NCBI GenBank assembly: GCA_017302835.1
Contig: JAFLCC010000005.1
Coordinates: forward strand, 124,001-188,000
Source of the DNA: Deltaproteobacteria bacterium
GTDB lineage: Bacteria; Bdellovibrionota; Bdellovibrionia; Bdellovibrionales; Bdellovibrionaceae
Length of the DNA: 64,000 nt
Direction: 5' to 3'
Part shown: positions 18,500 to 27,370 of the stretch, piece by piece
Numbering within the stretch: position 1 is the first letter of the stretch
Layout of the letters: each line of letters starts with the position of its first letter
Position numbers and translations under genes: made by a program
Notes under the pieces: generated by a model
Databases searched by the model: none
Told to the model about the DNA's origin: nothing
The model's input: the letters and a program-made list of their open reading frames with translations, nothing else

Positions 18500-19747
18500 A
18501 TGAAAGTTTTTAGTTTGACCGAATTAATTGAATTAGCTCGAAACAAATCGCCTTTTTATAAAGAGCTTTATAAGGGTATTTCGAATAATACACCCATCGA
18601 AGATCTGCCCTTAATTGAAAGTCATGATTTTTGGCACCATAACACCATAGAGAATAATCAAATTCTGACCGAAGAACAAACTGATGGGATTGTTTTTAAA
18701 AGCGGTGGAACTTCAGGAAATCCCAAGTTTTCTTTTTTTTCTATCGATGAATGGGAATTATTCACGCAAGCTTTTGGCGAGGGCATGAGAAAAGGTGGAT
18801 TGACCAAAGGAGATAAAATCGCCCATTTGTTTTATGCCGGTGATTTGTATGCGTCCTTTTTATTTATTACCAAATCTATAGAGAAGTCTTTATCTTCTGT
18901 GGTTCATTTCCCTCTGAGCGGAGGGGCTGATTTTGATCACATTGTAACAACAATAAATGCCTTTAAGCTTAATGTGTGGGCAGGAGTTCCGACGACGATG
19001 GTCAAACTGGCTGAGCACGCTGAAAAAAATAATTTACATCCTCCCAAGAAAATTCTATTCGGTGGAGAAAGCATGTATGCCGATCAAAAAGAATTTATTT
19101 TAAGTGTATTTCCTGAAGTGCAAATTCAGTCTATAGGATATGCAAGTGTAGATGGAGGCTTATTAGGATATGCAGATAGGACCTGCGCGCCTCAAGAACA
19201 CCGTGTGTTTTCTGATTTTACAGTGATGGAGATTATCGACGAGGAAACGTTGAAACCAATTAATGAAATTGAAAAACCAGGAAAACTTTATCTAACAAAT
19301 CTCACAAGGTCTTTAATGCCAATCATCAGGTACCCTGTTGGGGATAGGGCCATGTGGCTAGAGTCCCCAACAGATTATCGAAAATTTAAAATTCTTGGAC
19401 GTTCTGAAGAAGGGGCCAGGATCGGTCCTGCTACCGTTTACTATGAAGATATTTCGGCCTTACTGTCCCATTCTCATAGTGGATTTAATGTGAAAGGCTT
19501 TCAGTTAATCACCAAACATTTTCAGAATAAAGATCAATTGGTCATCAAAGTAGCAACAACAAGTAGAGACACGGCAGAGATGGAGCACTTAAAATCAAGA
19601 ATTGAAGCGGAACGTTCTTTTTTAAAAGAGTTGGCACATGAAAAACAGATTCATCCTCTCAAAATTGAATTTGTAGATATAACCGAATTAGAAACTAACC
19701 CCCGAACAGGAAAACTAAAACGCTTGATCGACGAAAGAAAAACTTAA
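18500..19747 (+). CDS. CapK/phenylacetate-CoA-ligase-like adenylating enzyme
   Basis: 415 residues, 7 bp after the LuxC fusion gene with GAGG before its ATG. Adenylation loop FKSGGTSGNPKFSFF (about residue 68), FGGESMYADQKE, RYPVGDRAMW and ILGRSEEGARIG align with the ligase half of the upstream fusion, so the two are probably paralogues. It lacks the CxCG motif present there. The operon thus encodes three acyl-activating domains (LuxE, fused ligase, this one), suggesting more than one acid is activated or that acyl groups are passed in relay. Last gene of the operon; converges with the OsmC gene after only 4 bp. Confidence 0.8.
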   Translation: MKVFSLTELIELARNKSPFYKELYKGISNNTPIEDLPLIESHDFWHHNTIENNQILTEEQTDGIVFKSGGTSGNPKFSFFSIDEWELFTQAFGEGMRKGGLTKGDKIAHLFYAGDLYASFLFITKSIEKSLSSVVHFPLSGGADFDHIVTTINAFKLNVWAGVPTTMVKLAEHAEKNNLHPPKKILFGGESMYADQKEFILSVFPEVQIQSIGYASVDGGLLGYADRTCAPQEHRVFSDFTVMEIIDEETLKPINEIEKPGKLYLTNLTRSLMPIIRYPVGDRAMWLESPTDYRKFKILGRSEEGARIGPATVYYEDISALLSHSHSGFNVKGFQLITKHFQNKDQLVIKVATTSRDTAEMEHLKSRIEAERSFLKELAHEKQIHPLKIEFVDITELETNPRTGKLKRLIDERKT

Positions 19748-19751
19748 GTTT

Positions 19752-20132
19752 CTATACTTTTTCTTCAGTAACAAAATCAATTTGATGACCTTTGTTTATA
19801 AGTTCTTTCACGGCGCATTCTTTGATTGCAGACAAAACAATCGACTTTTCCTCTTGATTCCATCCTTGGGGAAAACTCACTTCAGTCATCCATTTGGCTG
19901 GTAGAGAAGGGTTCTCAGGTTTCACTACGGATTTACAATTAATTTTCATACCTATTGTTGATTTTCCTATTTTTCGACTGGCCTTCAGCGCATAGACACC
20001 TGCACAGCCTGAAAGAGCTGCGTAGGTGGCCTCCAGGGGGTTAGCCAAAGTGCCATCAACAGAATAAGTATATTGAAATTTTCTTGATTGAACTTGAATT
20101 TGATTTGAATCGTTCATCTCTATTGAAAACAT
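19752..20132 (-). CDS. OsmC family protein
   Basis: 126 residues of the OsmC/Ohr fold, hydroperoxide-reducing proteins that use two cysteines. Cys43 lies in LSGCAGVYAL and a second Cys in AIKECAVKEL, the expected spacing. Length fits the shorter YhfA-like OsmC branch rather than Ohr. Encoded convergently with the acyl-activating operon and divergently from the lipoprotein gene at 20431. A TCTCC-reverse ribosome site precedes the start. Confidence 0.85.
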   Translation of the reverse strand: MFSIEMNDSNQIQVQSRKFQYTYSVDGTLANPLEATYAALSGCAGVYALKASRKIGKSTIGMKINCKSVVKPENPSLPAKWMTEVSFPQGWNQEEKSIVLSAIKECAVKELINKGHQIDFVTEEKV

Positions 20133-20170
20133 AAATTTCTCCTAATCTTAATGAGAATCTAAGCTCTTTT

Positions 20171-20317
20171 TCTTCCTAGTAAAACAAGTTCTAATTTTAC
20201 CGCACAATGGCAATGTTTGTTGGCAGCGATTGATTTTCTCCATCAAACTTAGGTTTTAGGACTTGTTTCAATTTAAGACGAGTTCTCTTAACAATGTATC
20301 AAAAAGGACTAGGAAGA
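20171..20317. other. Branched inverted-repeat element (possible structured RNA)
   Basis: In the 298-bp divergent spacer, two nested stems almost abut. The outer is 10 bp perfect (20171-20180 with 20308-20317, TCTTCCTAGT/ACTAGGAAGA). The inner is 13 bp with one G-U (20182-20194 with 20256-20268). Between the right arms is a third hairpin, TTAAGA/TCTTAA (20274-20292 region). The inner loop holds TTGAT/ATCAA. This three-way-junction layout suggests a folded RNA or leader, but strand and transcription are unknown. Confidence 0.4.
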
Positions 20318-20430
20318 CCAATCAATTAGTCTCAGCTTTTGATACCTTCGAAAATTTTCTTTAATTTGAAGTAATTGATGATAGCATAGATCGAAGGGCG
20401 AATGGGTGAGCTATTTCTTAAGGGGGGGAT

Positions 20431-22146
20431 ATGGGTTTAAAGCGGTTGGCTTTTTTTTCTGTGATCATTTTCTGTTTAACTTTTTCTGCTCAAAATTGTG
20501 GAAAGGTGTCAATAGACGAATTGGCTTCTACTGCCCCGTCAGTTTTAGAGTTAAATGCTGAGCCAAAAAATGATGATGCTCCAATACCCTATCCAGCGCC
20601 TGTTCCTGGACGCCCAACTCTTCCTTCAAACACGAAGGTGATCGAGTTCGATATAAATAAATACCCTAATGGATTTTCTTTTTCCTTGGGTAATCAGGAA
20701 GAATTGACGGTTATTAAAGATATTAAACTAAATGAAATAGGAGATCTGAGTGTAAAAACAAGTTTCAATAATGATCTCTCTTTCGATCCAAGTTCTTTGA
20801 TTTTTTTGTATAAACCTAAAATGGGATATTTAGGTTACGATCAAAAGGAAATTATTCTAACAACAATTGATGAAACGAAAATTAGATTTAGTTTAATTTT
20901 CATGGTTCGATCGTTAGTTCTTATCAATGAGACCAATGCCTTGGTATATGGAGACGATAGCGAAGATCAAACAGCTCTTCAAAAAAAACTTAATAATGAA
21001 AAACCTGTTGGAAGTGGGGATATCTTTTATAAATGGGAAAGGGTAGCAGCAAATCAATTATTTACTCCAACATCCTTAACGAGTGCGCTTTTTGTTGAAA
21101 AGACAGGGAGGGATGCTTTTTGTTTTGCTGAAAATGTTGTTGTCAATGAAACAACCGGAAAGTACGATACTATTTTTCTCCCTGGAGTTACTACTTCTCC
21201 TTGTGCTCTTGTCAAAGATGCGCAGGGGAATAATGTGATCTCTACCACAAAAACTGATCCAGGTGGTCATTGCGTTTGTACAGCGAATGCAACCTTTCAA
21301 GCTCAATCTTGGAATCTTTTGACCAATCCAGCAAGAATATTAAGCTTGGTAAATTCAAATCGACTAACTGGCTTTATAAGTCCCCTAATTTTTGATAATT
21401 ACACACATTCCGCAGTACTTCAATCAACCAATCGAGACGATGATCTTGTTGCCATGATCATTGCGCAAAAAAGAATAGTGGAGGATTCAGGCATTAGCAA
21501 AAACTATACCTTAGCCGCCATCAGAGCTCAAGGTGGGATTAGCTTTCCTGGAAGGGTTTCGACGGATCCACCGATAAACTGGGCACTTGTCTATTTTGAG
21601 GATGGAAGTCCAATAAACTTAATAGCCTCCAAAGAGATTGGAATTTCCTATAAAAATCCAAGCACTGGCTCCATAAGCTTGGCTAAAAAAAATGATGGGT
21701 GGAGTGGAAAATCCTCAATGGTAAAAATAGTTAGAAATAAAAATTTAATACAGGCATGGGTCAGCGATTGGGCTTTGAGTGGGGAACCTTTTCCTACAGA
21801 TGTAATTGGAGATTCTCTATTGTCTGTAGATTTAAGCAGTTTACCTATATTAGAAAAGTTTATTGGACCTCAGAAATTTGGATATGGTTCCCTTAGTCAA
21901 ATGTGGTCAAGTTTTAATAATGTTCAATTCGATTCCGGAGTATCTGATAAATATGTTTATGATTTGAAAAAAAATGAATTGTACGAATTACAAAATGATG
22001 GAAAGTACCTTCGTAGGCAGGATATTAATCCCTACATTTTGTTAGGTTCGCCGCGAATTGTTGGAAATCCAGAAACATTCAAAAGGTATAGGCTAAAGGA
22101 AGATCAGTCATTTGTATTATGCAGAGATGAATCTTGTTTGAACTAA
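20431..22146 (+). CDS. Large exported lipoprotein, unknown function
   Basis: 571 residues. Signal peptide (RLAFFSVIIFCLTFS) followed by AQNCGK, where Cys23 is the probable lipidated residue; the -1 Asn makes this a non-standard lipobox seen also at 28399. Then a Pro-rich linker (PIPYPAPVPGRP) and a long beta-rich region without a family I recognise. A GGGGGGG stretch just before the ATG is the likely ribosome site. Four cysteines in the middle (near residues 230-280) might form disulfides. Secreted or surface role is inferred only from the signal. Confidence 0.7.
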   Translation: MGLKRLAFFSVIIFCLTFSAQNCGKVSIDELASTAPSVLELNAEPKNDDAPIPYPAPVPGRPTLPSNTKVIEFDINKYPNGFSFSLGNQEELTVIKDIKLNEIGDLSVKTSFNNDLSFDPSSLIFLYKPKMGYLGYDQKEIILTTIDETKIRFSLIFMVRSLVLINETNALVYGDDSEDQTALQKKLNNEKPVGSGDIFYKWERVAANQLFTPTSLTSALFVEKTGRDAFCFAENVVVNETTGKYDTIFLPGVTTSPCALVKDAQGNNVISTTKTDPGGHCVCTANATFQAQSWNLLTNPARILSLVNSNRLTGFISPLIFDNYTHSAVLQSTNRDDDLVAMIIAQKRIVEDSGISKNYTLAAIRAQGGISFPGRVSTDPPINWALVYFEDGSPINLIASKEIGISYKNPSTGSISLAKKNDGWSGKSSMVKIVRNKNLIQAWVSDWALSGEPFPTDVIGDSLLSVDLSSLPILEKFIGPQKFGYGSLSQMWSSFNNVQFDSGVSDKYVYDLKKNELYELQNDGKYLRRQDINPYILLGSPRIVGNPETFKRYRLKEDQSFVLCRDESCLN

Positions 22147-22181
22147 TAATGGGAGCTAAACTAGAGGAATTTTATTCTAAT

Positions 22182-23435
22182 TTAAAAGTCATAGGCAATA
22201 CCCATTCCATTTCGATTCAGGAACAAGTCGATATTGTTTTTTGAAGAAGTAATGGAGTTAGTTTGAAAGTAAATTCTTGTTCGCCCCTTTAAGAAGGAAG
22301 GATTTATTGTGAATTTCATAATTTTCTCAGTAAAAGTTCCATCTGAAGAGGTATTTGAGTATTGTAAGTCTAAAGAGTAAATCGTTTTTTGAAAAGTGTA
22401 TTGAGCTTGTCCACCAATGAAGGGAGCCGCATAACTGGAACTAACGCCAATACCTGCTAAACTCAAGGTGTGAAATAAGTATCCTAATTCTGAAGATAAC
22501 TGAAAGTTATTTCTTTTCCATCGATACCCACTTGCGATTTCGTAGGAGCTGATTGTGGCTTCCCGTTCATTTAATTTTTTTTGATTAGTTAACGGAAGAT
22601 AACCATTAAAGACGAAATAAATATTGGATTCCCCAAGAGAGAGTTCTGCATGTAGAGGTAGTCTGAATTCTGAAAATGAACTTTTATCTGAAGTTGATTT
22701 TGAAGCAGATCCTGAATTGTAATCAAGGCCAACCCTGAATTTCAAGAGTTGATTTTCAGAGGGAACGGCGGTTTGATTCTGTTTGAAACTTAACTTAACC
22801 GTATTTCTTTGATCCAATTGTCCCCAGGATAAAGCCCAGTGTTCTTGAGCTGTTACGTCTGAACCTGAAAAAAGTTTCCACCGATCACCTTTTCCTTCAG
22901 AGATGCGAATAGATGATCCCAGCCAGTTAGCGTCTGTGGTTGATGAAAAAATTACGGAGACGACCTCATTGTTCTTTAGTGTACATGATAAAGATCCTGG
23001 GTAACTAGTTGTTTTGGGACCGGACAATTTGTATTTCACTTTTAATTTTTCGCAGCTTTCGTCCACTATAAAAGTTGGTGGTTGCCCAATCATTTTAAAA
23101 TTGAACAAGGATGTTTGATCATTTGTTTTAAAAAGAATTTGTCCCGTGCTTTGAGATAACAAAAGCAGAGATTTGTCTAAATTATCTTTTGGAAATTCAA
23201 CAAGTTTCGTTGAATCACCTTCTTCACTATAGTTGGCTTGCTGAAAAGCGATGGGTGCTTTCGTTTGAATAAAGATTGCTCTTTTTCCATTTTCATTAGC
23301 AATGCTAAGGGTTCCTGTTGTTGTCGTTAGAGTCCCTTGACTGGATTGCCATTGAATCGTGTAAGTTTGGGTGGCTGCGATACTAGTAGTTAGTTTAAAA
23401 AAGAAAAAAACAAAAATTACCTGGATTTTTTTCAT
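22182..23435 (-). CDS. Outer-membrane beta-barrel protein of a Mot-like operon
   Basis: 417 residues with a signal peptide ending near SIAATQ. The N-terminal half (about 25-190) is a beta-rich soluble domain with a single probable disulfide (two cysteines in SCEKL and LSCTL). The C-terminal half has alternating aromatic beta strands and ends GMGIAYDF, a terminal Phe being the classic BAM targeting signal. Its start overlaps the stop of the MotB-like gene by 4 bp, so it is translationally coupled to the motor genes and is probably their outer-membrane partner. I do not recognise a named family. Confidence 0.65.
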   Translation of the reverse strand: MKKIQVIFVFFFFKLTTSIAATQTYTIQWQSSQGTLTTTTGTLSIANENGKRAIFIQTKAPIAFQQANYSEEGDSTKLVEFPKDNLDKSLLLLSQSTGQILFKTNDQTSLFNFKMIGQPPTFIVDESCEKLKVKYKLSGPKTTSYPGSLSCTLKNNEVVSVIFSSTTDANWLGSSIRISEGKGDRWKLFSGSDVTAQEHWALSWGQLDQRNTVKLSFKQNQTAVPSENQLLKFRVGLDYNSGSASKSTSDKSSFSEFRLPLHAELSLGESNIYFVFNGYLPLTNQKKLNEREATISSYEIASGYRWKRNNFQLSSELGYLFHTLSLAGIGVSSSYAAPFIGGQAQYTFQKTIYSLDLQYSNTSSDGTFTEKIMKFTINPSFLKGRTRIYFQTNSITSSKNNIDLFLNRNGMGIAYDF

Positions 23436-24523
23436 TGCAAGACCTGAATCTTTCCCTTTTCATCAATTGTAAAAGGAACTAATTTGGGAATGCCTACACC
23501 TTTTATCTGAAACTCTTCACTTTTGTAAATATCAGATTGGGAAAATATCGTCAGTTTTACTTTTGCTGGATTAATGTTCCCATTTTTGTTAAATAAAACA
23601 ATTCGAGCAATATATTTTCCTGGCTTGTAGTTTTCAGCTTTCCACATTTCAATTCCTGGACCAAAGCGACTATCAATTTCAAAATTTCCAGGAAGTCCAT
23701 TAATTTTTCTTCTCTTGAAATTAAAGACCTTATTTTTGTCAAAATAAATTTCCAAATCTAAATCATGTTTTTCGGTATCCCATGTGACCAATGTGGAAAC
23801 GTAGTTTTGCTGAGTGATTTGTTTTGACATGAGTTCTGCATTCTGGTTTTTTGCCTGTTCTAATTCATTTTTTACCCGTTCTAGCTCTGCTTTCACTTGT
23901 TCTAATTCATTATTAAATTTTTCATTAAGTTTTGTCGTTGAAACTTCAGCGGCACTGGTAATTTCTCTTTCTTTCTTTTTTTGTTCAGAACTCAGGGCTG
24001 AAATTTTTTCTTTTAGAGTTTCAATTTTTTCTTGTTGTTCTTGAAGTGCCTTTTTTTGATCAGCTATTTGTACATCGGACTTATTTTTTTCTTCTGCTAT
24101 TTTTTCAATTTGAGTTTTTAATTCTACTTTTTCGGACTCTAGCTTTTCCAACGTTATTTTTTCAGTTGTATTTTCAGGAGGTGATACGACGTCATTCTTC
24201 TTAAGAGAGGAACGAGGGTCTTGATAAGAAAAAAATTTATTTGAAATCTGTCTCATGGTTTCATCTGCATCCTTTGTTTTATCAGATTTCAAAACATAAA
24301 GAAGTACAAATAGTCCAAAAAGTAGGGTCATCATATCAGCATAACTGACCAGCCATCCCATTTCTGTTCCCGAATGGCTTCCGCCTGAATGATCCTCCTC
24401 AGTTAACTTTTGATGTTTGGCGACAAATTCTTCTGATGTGGTTTCTATTAGTATGGTATCATCTGATGTGGCTTGTTTTTCCTTTTTCATAGTTGGCCTA
24501 GGAAGCATTTTTTGTTTGGCCAT
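23432..24523 (-). CDS. MotB/ExbD-like stator protein with a DUF2135/YfaP-like C-terminus
   Basis: 363 residues. A cytoplasmic tail (1-53) leads to one membrane helix, GWLVSYADMMTLLFGLFVLL, with Asp63 in the position of the proton-carrying Asp of MotB. A long coiled coil follows (about 115-235, Glu/Lys/Gln-rich). The C-terminal 120 residues contain LVTWDTEKHDLDLEIYF, DSRFGPGIEMW and PGKYIARIVLF, a pattern I associate with DUF2135/YfaP beta domains, in place of the usual OmpA-like peptidoglycan-binding domain. Overlaps the MotA-like gene by 26 bp. Likely a proton-driven motor component that contacts something other than peptidoglycan. Confidence 0.75.
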   Translation of the reverse strand: MAKQKMLPRPTMKKEKQATSDDTILIETTSEEFVAKHQKLTEEDHSGGSHSGTEMGWLVSYADMMTLLFGLFVLLYVLKSDKTKDADETMRQISNKFFSYQDPRSSLKKNDVVSPPENTTEKITLEKLESEKVELKTQIEKIAEEKNKSDVQIADQKKALQEQQEKIETLKEKISALSSEQKKKEREITSAAEVSTTKLNEKFNNELEQVKAELERVKNELEQAKNQNAELMSKQITQQNYVSTLVTWDTEKHDLDLEIYFDKNKVFNFKRRKINGLPGNFEIDSRFGPGIEMWKAENYKPGKYIARIVLFNKNGNINPAKVKLTIFSQSDIYKSEEFQIKGVGIPKLVPFTIDEKGKIQVLQ

Positions 24524-25313
24524 TTGACGAGCTCAATATTCTCGATACTTCATAATGATCCATCATGGACAATTTATTGCGGCAGTTAGTGATGACCTTT
24601 TTGTGTGAGTATCCTTTTTTCATTTGGATACAGGTCTCAATGATAATATCTCGGAGGAACAAGTCATCTTCTGCGGCTTTAGTGGAATTGTCTGCGAGCG
24701 GAAGAAAGACGAAATTGTTAAGTCCTACTCCCCATAGAGTGGCCGTCAAAGCCACCGCCATGGAGGCGCCAATACTTTCAATTCCCACTTTTCCAAGCCC
24801 TGACATCATGCCAATCATTCCAGATGCCGCACCCAGAAGACCTAAATGGGGAGGGTATTTAGCAATATTGTTCAGAATTTTTGCGTCTTCTAGATATAGC
24901 CTTTTGACCGAATTACGCCGATCAACAAGTATCTCTTGCAAGGTGGTCGCATCATATTCTGGATTTTCAAGGAGATTCATGGCATCTTTTAAAAAAGGAA
25001 AGAGATCACCTGTTGGCGAAAACCTTGGAACCAACTCATAATAAGCATCTATCATTGCAAATATATCGTGAATCACGGAGCTTTCATTTTTTTTTGTTTT
25101 AAAAAGAAAACCAAAAACAATATAGTTATATACTTGATTTAGTCTTTTAGCTGAATAGGTTAAATAAGCAATTCCAATGGTTCCCCCTAAAACTAATATA
25201 AGTGCATGGGAGTTGAGTAAGATAGCTGGATTTCCAGCCGAATGAACCACTCCGAAATATATTACCAATCCGCAAATTAAAATGCCAGTCCAGGTGCTCT
25301 TCATAAAAAACAT
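24498..25313 (-). CDS. MotA/TolQ/ExbB proton-channel family protein
   Basis: 271 residues with four predicted membrane helices: two at the N-terminus (about 7-50) and two in the region 150-215 (HLGLLGAASGMIGMMSGLG and ALTATLWGVGLNNFVFLPL), with a cytoplasmic loop between, the topology of MotA. It should form the ring around the MotB-like helix of the next gene, which overlaps it by 26 bp. No flagellar genes are nearby, so a non-flagellar use is likely. First gene of the three-gene operon. Confidence 0.85.
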   Translation of the reverse strand: MFFMKSTWTGILICGLVIYFGVVHSAGNPAILLNSHALILVLGGTIGIAYLTYSAKRLNQVYNYIVFGFLFKTKKNESSVIHDIFAMIDAYYELVPRFSPTGDLFPFLKDAMNLLENPEYDATTLQEILVDRRNSVKRLYLEDAKILNNIAKYPPHLGLLGAASGMIGMMSGLGKVGIESIGASMAVALTATLWGVGLNNFVFLPLADNSTKAAEDDLFLRDIIIETCIQMKKGYSHKKVITNCRNKLSMMDHYEVSRILSSSNGQTKNAS

Positions 25314-25370
25314 TTCGGAAATGATTTTAAAAACTGAAGTCTAGATTTCTAAGTAGAGTCGTATAGATTT

Positions 25371-26504
25371 TCAAAAATGAAAACGTTGCTTAATTCGGTT
25401 AATGTAATTAAGGATACCTGAAAACCGATTGCCTTTAACATTGTTGTTGCCAGGAGTTGGACCTGTATTTTTATTAGGAACAGATCGTGGAGGTAATTGC
25501 GAATAAAGATACTCTTCGACTTCTGACTGGGCGATTTGTTCCGGAGTGGGGTTCATAGGAATTGGACGTGACGGTAAAGCACTAATTCCCAGGAATTCAG
25601 CGATCTCATGATCACTGGAGTCGCGGAACCAATCCATGAGATCTTGAAAATATCCTTTATACCAATCGCTAGTACGGTTCGCGTTTAATCCCAAATTTAC
25701 GGGATCATAAGCGCCCAAGGTGGGAGTGAATTTATCGCTGTCTGTAATGTAAAGTCGTAATTCACCATCTTTATTTTTGTTTTTGAAATGTTCTCCCCAG
25801 CTGCGGGCATCAAGAACTCTATAGCTGCTGGGGACATTGTCGATAGCCACCCAGCTGTTGTCAGGGAGCCTTACTAAATGCCCAATGTGGAATTGCCAAA
25901 TAATTTTTCCTGTTCCCATCGGCCCGACGGCCCAGATTTTTTTGATAGAGTCACGATCTAGTCCTAGCCTCATCAGCATCAGATCCACATAGCAACCACG
26001 ACCAAAACAGTAGCCTATCTCAGAACCCTTCTGTTGATATTGATCGGCCGAGCGTTCAGAAACGACAGGATGCCTATCGATGGATCGAAGAACCAGATCA
26101 GCAAGATCTTTACTAGGTAAAAAATCAAATCGCTTATCTGTTTTATCGTTAGGACGATAAGCTTCTAGAGTCTTGAAAGTCTGCTCATTTAGTTCATCCG
26201 TGATTTCCCTGGTCGTCCATCCTCGAATTCCATATTTTGCTATCAAGGCATCAATCGCCGCATTTGGCACTAGATTCTGTATCCCGCCATATTTAATACC
26301 AGTAGCCACCTGTCTTACTTCCTGGTTACGATACTTAAGCAAATCTACATTAATTAAAGAGGAAAAATAGTCCTTAGTTTGTTGCAATAAAATGCGTTCA
26401 TGTTCCGTATAATGCAAAATGCAACGCTGAACTTGAGCCAAGGCTACCGAGCTCAGCGTCGACATAAGCGATATTGTAATTAAAAATGAATTCACCTTTG
26501 TCAT
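25371..26504 (-). CDS. Exported papain-like (transglutaminase/protein-glutaminase-like) protein
   Basis: 377 residues with a signal peptide (FLITISLMSTLSSVALA). The central part has a possible catalytic triad: Cys in IGYCFGRGCYVDLML, His in WQFHIGHLVRL, Asp/Asn in WVAIDNVP, in the order and spacing of transglutaminase-fold protein glutaminases. The C-terminus is Pro-rich then basic. If active it would modify or cleave proteins outside the cytoplasm. This is inference from motif order; other papain-fold peptidases are alternatives. It lies 57 bp upstream of the MotA-like gene on the same strand and may be co-transcribed with it. Confidence 0.55.
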   Translation of the reverse strand: MTKVNSFLITISLMSTLSSVALAQVQRCILHYTEHERILLQQTKDYFSSLINVDLLKYRNQEVRQVATGIKYGGIQNLVPNAAIDALIAKYGIRGWTTREITDELNEQTFKTLEAYRPNDKTDKRFDFLPSKDLADLVLRSIDRHPVVSERSADQYQQKGSEIGYCFGRGCYVDLMLMRLGLDRDSIKKIWAVGPMGTGKIIWQFHIGHLVRLPDNSWVAIDNVPSSYRVLDARSWGEHFKNKNKDGELRLYITDSDKFTPTLGAYDPVNLGLNANRTSDWYKGYFQDLMDWFRDSSDHEIAEFLGISALPSRPIPMNPTPEQIAQSEVEEYLYSQLPPRSVPNKNTGPTPGNNNVKGNRFSGILNYINRIKQRFHF

Positions 26505-26630
26505 ATAAATTCTCTATATTCTCTTTTTTTTGAAATAAAGGCGTAGTCTACTTTTTTAAATATTTCCACTGTCGAGAATGAGTCGAATTTTTATTACAGG
26601 GGAAAAATAGCTAAAGCGAGCATGATAAAG

Positions 26631-27095
26631 TCATTTTACTGCCATAAACAGGTCTTTTACAAAACCGCTGGCAACAGCCCATAAATATGGTTCATTATTT
26701 CTATTTGCATTAAGAGTGTACCTTACCATTCCTTCTTCATATACTTTAGATATGTTGTTTCTGTTATCAGAACTATAGGCTCCAATGTGAGTTAATATTT
26801 GAGATAGAAGGTTTTCGTGTTGTTTTTTAGCTGAAAACTCAAGTGTAAAAGGTGATTGCTCATTTTCTCGATAAAACTTTATGCTGAACCAGTCATCAGA
26901 ACCTTTTCTTTTTTCAATGGCTAAACTCATACCATTTTCCCCACGAATAACTTTCACAGTACTTGTGAATCCTGTGGTATGAGCATAATCCTCAAGGGTA
27001 TTTACGAAGTCTGTAACAGTTTTGTTCGTAATAGCGCTTGCATTAAGACCTGAGAAAAATAATGCGTAACAAATAGTTTTTTTAATGAAATTCAT
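26631..27095 (-). CDS. Small exported protein, unknown function
   Basis: 154 residues with a signal peptide (MNFIKKTICYALFFSGLNASA, cut near SA/IT). The mature part is an alpha/beta protein without cysteines; no family recognised. A good ribosome site (AAGGAG on the coding strand) lies just upstream. The 383-bp spacer before it contains three consecutive palindromes that may regulate it. Confidence 0.65.
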   Translation of the reverse strand: MNFIKKTICYALFFSGLNASAITNKTVTDFVNTLEDYAHTTGFTSTVKVIRGENGMSLAIEKRKGSDDWFSIKFYRENEQSPFTLEFSAKKQHENLLSQILTHIGAYSSDNRNNISKVYEEGMVRYTLNANRNNEPYLWAVASGFVKDLFMAVK

Positions 27096-27188
27096 AAAAA
27101 GATCTCCTTATTTAAAGTTTAAAAAGGGTTTTATCCCTAGCAATCTTTAAAAAAATATAAAATTTAATTCTCATATTTTATATTTTTT

Positions 27189-27232
27189 GATTACTAAGTA
27201 ATCCTTCAAGAACTTGAACTATACAATAGTTC
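27189..27232. promoter_or_regulatory. Three adjacent palindromes upstream of a secreted-protein gene
   Basis: In 44 bp: GATTACT-A-AGTAATC (27189-27203), TTCAAG-AA-CTTGAA (27205-27218) and GAACTAT-ACA-ATAGTTC (27216-27232), each perfect. They lie about 95 bp upstream of the minus-strand start at 27095. Operator sites or a stacked set of small hairpins are both possible. Apart from these and the motif at 27371, nothing else is seen in the spacer 27096-27478. Confidence 0.4.
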
Positions 27233-27370
27233 AATAGGAGTTTCATCTGTTTTGATTTAGACAGTTAAGCAATAAATGTCACCGCCTGCGAAAAGTTTCC
27301 CTTCAGAGCACTTCGAAACGATTTTGTTAATTTCTAGGGATCATAAAGTAAAACTTGAAGTTCTAATAGT

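Noticed and set aside
12362-19747. A complete bioluminescence (lux) operon
   Set aside because: No luxA, luxB or luxG-like genes anywhere in the window; only the acyl-reduction half is present.
24498-25313. Zorya defence system (ZorA/ZorB)
   Set aside because: The MotA-like protein lacks the long C-terminal tail of ZorA, the MotB-like protein lacks an OmpA domain, and no ZorC/D/E helicase or nuclease is adjacent.
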